Shown here one piece after another: positions 22,192-30,015 of a DNA stretch of 37,142 nucleotides. The notes beneath the pieces are model-generated. The model searched no databases and was not told the origin of the DNA. It saw nothing but the letters and a program-made list of their open reading frames with translations. The stretch comes from an uncultured Clostridium sp. (GTDB lineage Bacteria > Bacillota > Clostridia > TANB77 > CAG-465): assembly GCA_905204915.1 (NCBI GenBank), contig CAJLBR010000007.1, positions 1 through 37,142 of the forward strand, in the 5' to 3' direction. The position numbers were made by a program, and so were the translations under genes. Each line of letters opens with the position of its first letter. Within the stretch, counting starts at the first letter, position 1.

Positions 22192-22280
22192 ATGGTTATA
22201 TTTTGTTTTTTATTTTCAAAAAAAATATTATATGATAAAATAATTGTATTTAAAAATTGCTGAAAGGGGATAATTTACAA

Positions 22281-23510
22281 ATGCAGATAGATAAAATACA
22301 AAGGGTAAATATCATCTATCCTTGGTTTGATGGATTGTCATCAGATCTTTTGTTTTGGATAGCTATAGACACATTATTCTTGAGTGTAGTAAAAGGTTTT
22401 TCTTCTGCACAAATAGTTTCAAGTTCTACTATTTCATTAGTTTTTCTTATAATACTTCAAATACCATTACTTAAAATAATAAAGAAAATAGGAAATACTA
22501 ATTCTGTGAGACTAGGAGCATTTATGCTACTTGCTGCCAGCTTAACTTTTACATTTTGTAAAAGTTACTGGGTTATGGTTATTGGTAAAATTCTTTATAA
22601 TAATGCTTTTACATTTACTAATATGGGTAATGTTGTGTTAAAGAATAATTTAGAATTAAAGAACAATCAACATCAATATATAAAATTGAAGACAAAATCA
22701 AATACTATATATTCTGTTATTACGATGATTATATCTTTTGTAGCAAGCATATTTTTCAACTATGATCATTACTTACCAATGTACTTTTGTATATTCTTTT
22801 GTTTTCTATGCTTTTTATTATCATTCTACATAAAGGATTATTCAAAATATGATAAAATAACAGAAAGTAATGAGAAAAAATCGGTAAAAAAAGAAAAATT
22901 ACATTTGACTAAATTAATAGTTATAATGATTGTAGCATATGGATTATTTTATCCTGTTGCTAATTCAGGCCAATCTGATGGAAAATTGTTTATACAAGAA
23001 GAATTATTAAAATGTTTTGATGTTTCTAAAACATCATTGATAATTGGAGTAATGCTTTGTATATCACGTATTGTAAGAGTGGTGTCAAATTTAGTTTTTG
23101 AAAAAATATATAAAAAACAAGAGGAAAAGGTTGGTATAGGAATTTCTATACTTTTATCGTTATCTTCGTTATTTATGATAATTGGATACTTTTTAACAGG
23201 TTCATTATTTATTAAATTTAGTGTAATGGCATTAGGATATATAATTATTTTGTTTATAAGAGATTCATATCGTATATACATACAAAATGAAATGCTTAAT
23301 AATACAGAAAAGAAAAATCAACAATCATTGCTTACTACACTAGAATTTTCAAGAAAATTGGTTAGAGCAGGATTAAGTTTATTGTTTAGTTTCATATTAA
23401 TTAAACATACTATGATAGTTAATATATTCATAATATTTGGAATTTCTTTAGTATCTATTACAGTAAATTTTATTTTAACTAATATGTTAAAAAATCAAAA
23501 GAAAGCATGA
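22281..23510 (+). CDS. MFS-like membrane transporter
   Basis: A 409-residue polytopic membrane protein with about 12 hydrophobic segments in two halves and a Lys-rich central loop (ESNEKKSVKKEKLHLTK near 195-212). This is the layout of the major facilitator superfamily. The N-terminal PWFDGLSSDLLFWIAIDTLFLSVVKGFS segment is unusual, and no classical sugar or drug-efflux motif stands out. The ATG at 22281 is preferred over a TTG at 22257, because GAAAGGGGAT precedes it and the TTG lies upstream of that site. It stands alone, and its substrate is unknown. It converges on the next gene across a shared terminator. Confidence 0.72.
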   Translation: MQIDKIQRVNIIYPWFDGLSSDLLFWIAIDTLFLSVVKGFSSAQIVSSSTISLVFLIILQIPLLKIIKKIGNTNSVRLGAFMLLAASLTFTFCKSYWVMVIGKILYNNAFTFTNMGNVVLKNNLELKNNQHQYIKLKTKSNTIYSVITMIISFVASIFFNYDHYLPMYFCIFFCFLCFLLSFYIKDYSKYDKITESNEKKSVKKEKLHLTKLIVIMIVAYGLFYPVANSGQSDGKLFIQEELLKCFDVSKTSLIIGVMLCISRIVRVVSNLVFEKIYKKQEEKVGIGISILLSLSSLFMIIGYFLTGSLFIKFSVMALGYIIILFIRDSYRIYIQNEMLNNTEKKNQQSLLTTLEFSRKLVRAGLSLLFSFILIKHTMIVNIFIIFGISLVSITVNFILTNMLKNQKKA

Positions 23511-23530
23511 TTTAAATTATAAAAATATGA

Positions 23531-23565
23531 AAAAACAGTAGAAAAATAATTCTACTGCTTTTTTT
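23531..23565. terminator. bidirectional terminator between the transporter and the FTR-like gene
   Basis: CAGTAGAA and TTCTACTG form an eight-pair stem flanked by As and a long T run. It overlaps the last codons of the minus-strand gene. Confidence 0.8.
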
Positions 23566-23749
23566 CGTCTTCCTCGATTGGAACAAATAATTTGCATTTG
23601 CAAATTCCTTCTTTTAGAAAATCATCACAAGGACAAAGGTTAGAATCATCTTGTGAAATTTTACAAGGACAATGTCCATTTTTTCTTTCAGTTCCCTCAA
23701 TTATTTTAAAAACAAAATCTTTATCGGGATTTATTCTAAAACCACGCAT
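23552..23749 (-). CDS. ferredoxin:thioredoxin reductase catalytic-subunit-like protein
   Basis: A 65-residue protein with three Cys-x-Cys pairs: CPC (27, 29), CPC (39, 41) and CKC (50, 52). This is the six-cysteine signature of the FTR catalytic chain, where four cysteines bind a [4Fe-4S] cluster and two form the redox disulfide. The second gap (eight residues) equals the classic FTR spacing. The first is shorter (nine instead of 16), and CHC is CKC. It is smaller than plant or cyanobacterial FTR-beta, as in other solo anaerobe versions. The ATG follows AAGGAGG on the minus strand. No thioredoxin, ferredoxin or FTR-alpha gene is nearby, so the redox partner is unknown. Confidence 0.8.
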   Translation of the reverse strand: MRGFRINPDKDFVFKIIEGTERKNGHCPCKISQDDSNLCPCDDFLKEGICKCKLFVPIEEDEKKQ

Positions 23750-23774
23750 ACTTTTCCTCCTTATTATAGTATAT

Positions 23775-23803
23775 TCATATAAATAGATTATACAACATAT
23801 ATT
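23775..23803 (+). promoter_or_regulatory. possible sigma-E-like promoter of spmAB
   Basis: TCATATAA (23775-23782) and CATATATT (23796-23803) with a 13-base spacer resemble the mother-cell sigma-E pattern, about 28 bases before the spmA start. It is low confidence because the region is so AT-rich. Confidence 0.25.
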
Positions 23804-23831
23804 TTATAAAGTAAAATTTTGAGGTGTTGGC

Positions 23832-24407
23832 ATGTCTAAAATATGGGCTTTTATAATTGCATTTAGTATGATAATATCCTTAATTATGGGAAATCCAGGA
23901 GCAGTTATATCAGATATTATGGAATATAGTAAAGTTTCAATTCAAAATATTATAGAACTTACTGGTATGATGTGCTTTTGGAGTGGAATATTTAATATAT
24001 TTGAGAATACAAGTGCAATAGAGAAATTTTCTAATTTCTTTAACAAATTTATGTTTAAAATATTTGATAATAAAAAGTTAACAAAAAAAGCAAAGGAATA
24101 TATGAGTTTAAACATTGTAACTAATATCGTTGGAATTGGAAATGCAGCTACTATAAATGGAATTAATGCAATGAAAGAAATGCAAAATGAAAATGAAGAC
24201 AAAGAAAAACCAAGTGATAATATGACTACATTTGTGTTAATAAATACAGCATCTTTGCAACTTATACCAACTAATATGATAGCGTTAAGAGCAATGTATG
24301 GGAGTACTAATCCAAGTAGCATAATAGTACCGGTTTGGATAGTAACAATGTTATCATTGATTGTTGGAATAACAAGTATAAAAATACTAAATAAAAAAAT
24401 GAGGTGA
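23832..24407 (+). CDS. spmA: spore maturation protein A
   Basis: A 191-residue membrane protein with about five hydrophobic helices. Features typical of SpmA are visible: the start KIWAFIIAFSMIISLIMGNPG, the TGMMCFWSGIFNIFE segment, NIVGIGNAATINGINAMKEMQ and FVLINTASLQLIPTNMIALR, all within the nucleoside-recognition (Gate) fold. SpmA and SpmB are needed for spore core dehydration during maturation. The ATG at 23832 follows GAGGTG. Its stop overlaps the start region of spmB. Confidence 0.92.
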   Translation: MSKIWAFIIAFSMIISLIMGNPGAVISDIMEYSKVSIQNIIELTGMMCFWSGIFNIFENTSAIEKFSNFFNKFMFKIFDNKKLTKKAKEYMSLNIVTNIVGIGNAATINGINAMKEMQNENEDKEKPSDNMTTFVLINTASLQLIPTNMIALRAMYGSTNPSSIIVPVWIVTMLSLIVGITSIKILNKKMR

Positions 24408-24934
24408 GTAATATAAACTTTTTTATATCTGCAATAATTCCTGTAATGGTACTTTGTATAATTTTAATAGGAACGAAAGAAAAACAAGATGTATTTAAAT
24501 TGTTTATAGAAGGTGCAATAAAAGGATTAAAGGTTATATATAATATATTTCCATATATATTAGCAATAACAGTATCAATTGGACTTTTAAGAAGTACCGG
24601 AGCACTTGATATATTGATGATACCAATAAAACCAATTTTATATAAATTTGGGATTTCTGAGGATATAGTTCCACTTTTCATATTAAGACCATTATCTGGA
24701 AGTGCTTCAATGTCTTTTATAATAGAGTTATTTAAATTATCTGGTCCAGATTCTGCCTCTGGAAAAATAGCATCAATTATTATGGGAGGGACAGAGACAA
24801 CGATTTACTGTATGACAATTTTATTAGGAGCTGTTGGGATAAAAAAGGTTAGAGGAATTTTAATTGCAGGATTAATAGCAGATTTCGTTGCTATTATAAC
24901 AGCTATAGTTATAGTTAATTGTGGATTTATATAA
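24404..24934 (+). CDS. spmB: spore maturation protein B
   Basis: A 176-residue membrane partner of SpmA. IPVMVLCIILIGTKEKQDVFKLFIEGA, LRPLSGSASM and MGGTETTIYCMTILLGAVGI are the expected SpmB landmarks. The GTG at 24404 is the only early canonical start, but it has no ribosome site and is itself inside GAGGTGAG. That AGGTGA stands five bases before an in-frame ATA at 24413. Initiation at the ATA (INFFISAIIPV, like the usual SpmB N-terminus) is therefore possible. It overlaps spmA by four bases. A strong hairpin terminator follows. Confidence 0.92.
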   Translation: MSNINFFISAIIPVMVLCIILIGTKEKQDVFKLFIEGAIKGLKVIYNIFPYILAITVSIGLLRSTGALDILMIPIKPILYKFGISEDIVPLFILRPLSGSASMSFIIELFKLSGPDSASGKIASIIMGGTETTIYCMTILLGAVGIKKVRGILIAGLIADFVAIITAIVIVNCGFI

Positions 24935-24942
24935 AAATATTA

Positions 24943-24993
24943 AAAAATGTGAAACAAATTTACTAAAAATGAGTAAAAAAGTTTCACATTTTT
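24943..24993 (+). terminator. long-stem terminator after spmAB
   Basis: AAAAATGTGAAAC (24943-24955) and GTTTCACATTTTT (24981-24993) pair perfectly over 13 positions. A smaller TTTACT/AGTAAA stem lies inside the loop. Confidence 0.8.
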
Positions 24994-25008
24994 GTATGGA
25001 GGAAAAAT

Positions 25009-25933
25009 ATGGATAATAAAAATGAAATAATTGATCTTTTAAAAAGTAAATAAATTTTAGAAAATGAATTAAAATATTTAACATATGGAACTGTAGAAAT
25101 AAGAGAAAATAATTCAAATAAGTATATATGTACACTATAGAGATAATGGGATTTCTTTGACAAAATATGTTAGAGAGTATTCGGAAGAATTATATAATTT
25201 AATATTAAATAACAGTATTAAAGTCAAAAAGTTAAAAAAACAAATAAAAGAAATAGAAAAAAACTAAAACAACTTAATTATATGGAAGAAAAAATTCCTG
25301 AAGAAATAGAAAGAAATATAGATTTTGCAAAAAGGCATTTAGTAGATATAATATACAAACAAGCTATTTTGGAAGGTGTTGCAACTACCTTTGCAGATAC
25401 TGAAAATATTATTGAAGGTGGAAAAGTAAATAACATGACACCTGAAGATATATTGAAAATTGTTAATTTAAAACATGCCTGGGAATTTATACCAAATCAA
25501 AATGTCATCTTTAGCCAAACTAATTTTGCCTTATTATGTGAAATAAAATGGTAGAGGAAGGCTTTTATTATTCTACTGGAAAAATCAGAAATGTTCCAGT
25601 AACAATAGGGAGACATCATGGAAGCTAGATTTTCCTATTGAAAGTATAATAAAGGAAGAACTAGAATTAATAATTAATAAAGATATTGATGATGTTTCTA
25701 AGGCAATAGAATTATTATTATATATAATGAAAAAGCAAATATTTATAGACGGAAATAAAAGAAATGCAGTAATATATAGCAATCATTATTTAATATCAAA
25801 ATGAAAAGGAATTATAGCTATTCCAGCTGAGTTAATTCAAGAATTTAACGATTTGCTCATTTCTTATTATGAAGTAAATAATGAAGAAGAAATCAAAAAT
25901 TTTATAAAGGAAAAATGCTACATGAGTATATAA
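25009..25933 (+). pseudogene. decayed Fic-family protein gene
   Basis: The reading frame begins at an ATG with TGGAGG but is broken repeatedly: an in-frame TAA at 25051, a frameshift near 25125-25137, another in the A run near 25260, another near 25545-25552, another near 25610, and a TGA at 25801. Joining frames restores a Fic-like protein: YIYVHYRDNGISLTKYV, EEIERNIDFAKRHLVD, KIRNVPVTIG, WKLDFPIE, and the core motif QIFIDGNKRNAV. The core normally begins with a catalytic His, which here is Gln. Fic enzymes transfer AMP or related groups to proteins; this copy cannot. It lies between spmAB and a truncated surface-protein fragment, in a decaying insertion region. Confidence 0.8.
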
Positions 25934-25982
25934 TACTTCTTAAAAGTATAATATTATCAAATTTTTATTTATAGTTGAAAAT

Positions 25983-26642
25983 TTGATATCAAGTGATTAT
26001 TTTTCAGAAGATAAAGTCCCAGCAACTAAAGGCGGAAATACTTTTTATAAAGGAGTCTATGAAAAAGGTATATCGTTAAGACCAGTTGTCAAAGATTTTA
26101 ATTATAGTGCTAGAACTAATAGCATATTAAATCAAAATCTAGCAGTAAATTGGATAGAAACATATATTGAAAGTTGTAACAGTTCAGAAGATAATATGAA
26201 AGCAGTAGCTTATTTATTAGATACTGATGTATGTAACGTATACAAAACAGATAAGGCACTTTATGCTATTGGTGGACCAACAATAGAAATGCTAATGCAA
26301 TCATATAATGAAAAATACAATGTGGATTATCAAGCTGATGTAACAAATGAAAATGGTTATCAAATAAGTAATGATGGTGGTCAAACTTGGAGTGACAGCT
26401 GTAAAGATATGTTAGACAAAAATGATACATTGTATGTACTAGGAAGAAATGCTGGTGCATATGGTATGTGGATTAGTTCTCCAGCTGCTGTTGGAAAGTA
26501 TCAATTATTATTTTCAAACTACAATGGTAGTGTTGGTAACTATTATTTTGATGATCCAGACAATGGTTTACGTCCAGTAGTTTGCTTAAGTTCAGAAGTT
26601 TCCATTATGAAAAATGATGATGGTAGTATAACATTAAAATAG
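25983..26642 (+). pseudogene. 5'-truncated fragment of a surface/pilin-like protein with GLRPVV C-terminus
   Basis: About 219 residues from a TTG with no ribosome site and no signal peptide. The sequence (YEKGISLRPVVKDFNYS..., LDTDVCNVY, SNDGGQTWSD, ISSPAAVGKYQLLFSNY, NGLRPVVCLSSEV) resembles the C-terminal part of long clostridial secreted proteins, often with a prepilin-type N-terminus, that end in a GLRPVV-like strand. The N-terminal signal and shaft are missing, so this is probably a remnant rather than a gene. An intact but unusual cytosolic protein cannot be excluded. Confidence 0.55.
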
Positions 26643-26712
26643 AAAAATACGTGGTAGATTTTACATTACTTATGTCAAAACAATTTTATTATATAAAATT
26701 TGTCGTAAATTG

Positions 26713-26741
26713 TTGCAAAATTTTTTAATATATAATATACT
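26713..26741 (+). promoter_or_regulatory. sigma-A-type promoter of the DUF5684-like gene
   Basis: TTGCAA (26713-26718) and TATACT (26736-26741) with a 17-base spacer, 49 bases before the ATG. Confidence 0.6.
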
Positions 26742-26790
26742 TTAGAAAAGAAATGTTTTATTTCTTAGCTTTAATTATGGGGGTGAATAT

Positions 26791-27186
26791 ATGTACGATT
26801 ATTCAACAGATTATATAGACGTTACTTCTTCTGCTTCAACAGCAGCATTAGGTGAATCAATGGCACTTGTTAGTATAATAAGTTTAGTTGTTTCAGTTCT
26901 TGCTATAGTTGCTATGTGGAAAATTTTCACAAAAGCAGATAAACCAGGTTGGGCTTCAATAGTTCCAGTATATAATATTATTGTTTTATTTCAAATTTGT
27001 GGAATGAATCCTTTATTAATATTATTACTATTCATACCAATTGCTAACGTTGTGGTTTATATCATGGCTTTGATTAAACTTGCTGGTAAATTTGGTAAAG
27101 GCGGTGGCTTTGCTGCAGGACTAATATTCTTTAACTTTATTTTCATGTTAATATTAGCTTTCGGCGATGCTGAATATCAAGCTTAA
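26791..27186 (+). CDS. DUF5684-like small membrane protein
   Basis: A 131-residue membrane protein with about three or four helices: ~24-42 (MALVSIISLVVSVLAIVAMW), ~68-90 and ~104-124. The motif WKIFTKADKPGWASIVPVYNIIVLFQI and the following GKFGKGGGFAAGLIF segment match proteins annotated as DUF5684, which sit beside or are fused to signal-peptidase-like or transport proteins in Firmicutes. The function is unknown. The ATG follows GGGGGTG. It has its own promoter and a strong terminator, so it is a single-gene unit. Confidence 0.8.
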   Translation: MYDYSTDYIDVTSSASTAALGESMALVSIISLVVSVLAIVAMWKIFTKADKPGWASIVPVYNIIVLFQICGMNPLLILLLFIPIANVVVYIMALIKLAGKFGKGGGFAAGLIFFNFIFMLILAFGDAEYQA

Positions 27187-27190
27187 TTTA

Positions 27191-27227
27191 AAAAAATACA
27201 TCTTAATTTTTTAAGGTGTATTTTTTC
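27191..27227 (+). terminator. rho-independent terminator after the DUF5684-like gene
   Basis: AATACATCTTAA pairs with TTAAGGTGTATT (one G-U) around TTTT and is followed by Ts. Confidence 0.85.
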
Positions 27228-27256
27228 TTGTTTTTTTGTAGAATTTTTGATATAAT
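27228..27256 (+). promoter_or_regulatory. sigma-A-type promoter of mutS
   Basis: TTGTTT (27228-27233) and TATAAT (27251-27256) with a 17-base spacer, 30 bases before the ATG. Confidence 0.6.
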
Positions 27257-27285
27257 TTACTTGTAAATTTAAGGGAGAGATTAAT

Positions 27286-29880
27286 ATGCCAGTAACACCG
27301 ATGATGCAACAATATTTAGAAATTAAGGAAAAATACAAGGATTGCATATTATTTTATAGATTAGGCGATTTTTATGAAATGTTCTTTGATCATGCTGAAA
27401 TTTGTAGTAGAGAATTAGAGCTTACATTAACTGGAAAAGATTGTGGATTAGAAACAAGAGCGCCAATGTGTGGAATTCCTTATCATGCTGTTAATGCTTA
27501 TATTCCTAAAATGATTGAAAAAGGATATAAGGTTGCAATTTGTGAACAAGTAGAAGATCCAAAATTAGCAAAAGGAATTGTAAAACGTGATGTTGTTAAA
27601 ATAATAACACCGGGCACAATTACTGAACTTACAATGTTAGATGAAAAGAAAAATAATTATATACTTAGTATATTTTGTAATAAAAATGAAGCTAGTATGG
27701 CTTTTTGTGATATTTCAACAGGAGAATTTTATTTTTCAAGCGTAAGTGGAACAGATTTTGATATAAAAATAATAAATGAAATTTCAAGAATTGTTCCTTC
27801 TGAAATAATATTTTCTAGTGGTAATGTAGAAACAGATATGTTAAAGAGTGAAATTGCTAAGACATTTGACATCTACATATCAAATTATAATAATTTAGAT
27901 GATAATCAAATGTTAAATCATTTAGTAGAATCAAGTGATCTTAAATTAAGTGCAATTCAAGAAAACGCTTGTAAGTTACTTTTAAATTATGTTGAAGAAA
28001 CCCAAAAAACAGGCACAAATCAAATAAATACAATAAGAAAATATAATATTGAAAAGCACATGCAACTTGATACAAGCACAAGAAAGAATCTGGAAATATT
28101 AGAGGCTAATAGAGAAAAGACTAAAAAAGGAAGTCTTTTGTGGGTTATGGATGAAACCGTAACAGCTATGGGTGGACGTAGACTTAGAAAATGGTTGGAA
28201 GCTCCATTACTTGATAAAGAAGAAATAATAAAAAGACAAGATGCAGTTGAGATTTTAGTAAATGATTCTATAAAAAGAGATGAACTAAAAGAAGCACTAA
28301 AAACAGTTTATGATATAGAGAGGTTAATATCTAAAATTGTTAGTGCAAATGCAAATGCTAGAGAGATGGTATCATTAAAAAATTCACTAAAAAAATTACC
28401 ATATTTAAAAAATGTATTACTAGAAATAGAAGAAACATACAATAATAAATACTTTGAAGAATTATATAATAAGCTAGATGTACTACAAGATATACATGAA
28501 TTATTAGAGGCCAGTATAATTGAAGATGCTGGTATTTCAATAAAAGAAGGAAATATTATAAAATCAGGATATAATTCTCAAGTTGATGAGTATAGAAGTG
28601 CATCTACTGAAGGTCAAAATTGGATTTTACAGCTAGAGTCAAAAGAAAAAGAACTAACAGGTATTCCTAAATTAAAAATAGGATATAACAGGGTATTTGG
28701 ATATTTTATAGAAGTAACAAACTCTTATAAATCTCAAGTGCCAGAAGATAGATATATAAGAAAACAAACTTTAGCTGGAGCAGAAAGATATATTACTCCA
28801 GAGCTAAAAGAAATTGAGGATAAAATTTTAGGTGCTAAAGATAAACTTATAGATATTGAATACAAGCTTTTCTGTGAAATTAGAACTCATGTAGCAAATG
28901 AAGTCATAAGGGTTCAGAATACGGCAAAAGTGGTATCTATATTAGATGTTTTGGCAAGTTTTGCAACAGTTGCAGTAAATAATAACTATGTAAAACCACA
29001 AATTGTTGATAGCGGTGAAATCGAAATAATAAATGGTAGACATGCAGTTGTTGAAAAAGCATTAAGAAATGAAAGTTTTATACCAAATAACGCAAAGTTA
29101 AATAATAATGAAGATAGATTTTTAATCATAACTGGACCAAACATGGCAGGTAAATCTACATATATGAGGCAAGTTGCACTTACATCTTATATGGCTCAAG
29201 TTGGTTCATATGTACCAGCTGATAGTGCTAAAGTTTCAATTGTAGATAGAATATTTACAAGAATTGGAGCATCTGATGATTTGGCTATGGGTGAATCAAC
29301 ATTTATGGTTGAAATGAAAGAGCTTTCTAATATATTAGAAAATGCAACAGAAAATAGCTTGATTATACTAGATGAAATAGGACGTGGAACTTCTACATAT
29401 GATGGACTAGCTATAGCTTGGGCTACAGCTGAATATGTAGCTGATAAATCTAAAATTGGAGCAAAAACTTTATTTGCAACACACTATCATGAATTAATAG
29501 ATTTAGAAGGTAAAGTTGATGGCGTAAAGAATTATTCTGTTGAGGTAAAAGAAAAAGGCGACGATGTTATATTCTTAAGAAAAATAACTCCTGGTGGAGC
29601 TGATGAATCTTATGGTATATATGTTGCAAAATTAGCAGGTATAAAAAAACAAGTTTTAGTAAGAGCTAAGGAAATTTTAAAAGATTTGGAAAATGTAGAT
29701 CTTGCAAAGAAAACGATAAATGAAAAGAAGAAAAAGATTACAACAGAAGAAATTCAAGTTGATATGTTCAATTATAAAATGGCTGAAGTATCTAAGATAT
29801 TAGAGAAAACTGATTTAGATGAGTTGACACCTAAAGATGCTTTAGAAGTGCTATATAAACTAAAAGAAAAATTAAATTAG
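27286..29880 (+). CDS. mutS: DNA mismatch repair protein MutS
   Basis: A full-length 864-residue MutS that recognises mismatches and recruits MutL. The N-terminal TPMMQQY and GDFYEMF carry the mismatch-wedging Phe-x-Glu. The connector, lever and clamp regions follow, then the ABC-type ATPase with GPNMAGKSTYMRQ (~620), STFMVEM, and Walker B LIILDEIGRGTSTYDG, with the helix-turn-helix C-terminus after it. The KVDGVKNYSVEV and GGADESYGIYVAKLAG stretches are typical. The ATG at 27286 follows AAGGGAGAG. It is followed by its own terminator and by mutL after 135 bases, so the two repair genes are neighbours but can be transcribed separately. Confidence 0.98.
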   Translation: MPVTPMMQQYLEIKEKYKDCILFYRLGDFYEMFFDHAEICSRELELTLTGKDCGLETRAPMCGIPYHAVNAYIPKMIEKGYKVAICEQVEDPKLAKGIVKRDVVKIITPGTITELTMLDEKKNNYILSIFCNKNEASMAFCDISTGEFYFSSVSGTDFDIKIINEISRIVPSEIIFSSGNVETDMLKSEIAKTFDIYISNYNNLDDNQMLNHLVESSDLKLSAIQENACKLLLNYVEETQKTGTNQINTIRKYNIEKHMQLDTSTRKNLEILEANREKTKKGSLLWVMDETVTAMGGRRLRKWLEAPLLDKEEIIKRQDAVEILVNDSIKRDELKEALKTVYDIERLISKIVSANANAREMVSLKNSLKKLPYLKNVLLEIEETYNNKYFEELYNKLDVLQDIHELLEASIIEDAGISIKEGNIIKSGYNSQVDEYRSASTEGQNWILQLESKEKELTGIPKLKIGYNRVFGYFIEVTNSYKSQVPEDRYIRKQTLAGAERYITPELKEIEDKILGAKDKLIDIEYKLFCEIRTHVANEVIRVQNTAKVVSILDVLASFATVAVNNNYVKPQIVDSGEIEIINGRHAVVEKALRNESFIPNNAKLNNNEDRFLIITGPNMAGKSTYMRQVALTSYMAQVGSYVPADSAKVSIVDRIFTRIGASDDLAMGESTFMVEMKELSNILENATENSLIILDEIGRGTSTYDGLAIAWATAEYVADKSKIGAKTLFATHYHELIDLEGKVDGVKNYSVEVKEKGDDVIFLRKITPGGADESYGIYVAKLAGIKKQVLVRAKEILKDLENVDLAKKTINEKKKKITTEEIQVDMFNYKMAEVSKILEKTDLDELTPKDALEVLYKLKEKLN

Positions 29881-29898
29881 AAGAATATATTAATATGT

Positions 29899-29938
29899 AA
29901 AAAGGTATCGATGTATATAAAAGTCGATGCTTTTTTCT
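29899..29938 (+). terminator. rho-independent terminator after mutS
   Basis: AAAAGGTATCGA pairs imperfectly with TCGATGCTTTT and is followed by a T run. Confidence 0.6.
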
Positions 29939-29948
29939 TGTCTAAATA

Positions 29949-29977
29949 TTGAAAAACAAGTCAATTAATAGTATAAT
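29949..29977 (+). promoter_or_regulatory. sigma-A-type promoter of mutL-miaA
   Basis: TTGAAA (29949-29954) and TATAAT (29972-29977) with a 17-base spacer, 38 bases before the mutL ATG. Confidence 0.65.
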
Positions 29978-30015
29978 TTGGTTGTTAGGGATAATTTTTA
30001 TAATAGGAGGTAGAA

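Noticed and set aside
25282..25554. A 90-residue stand-alone protein
   Set aside because: It is one surviving frame of the broken Fic gene; the sequence continues as Fic-like protein in other frames on both sides.
26699..26707. TTTGTCGTAA upstream of the DUF5684-like gene as a second Spo0A box
   Set aside because: It carries an extra base relative to TTTGTCGAA and has no sporulation gene beside it, so it is not convincing.
29881..30015. A riboswitch or leader element before mutL
   Set aside because: The gap is fully explained by the mutS terminator hairpin, a sigma-A promoter and the mutL ribosome site.
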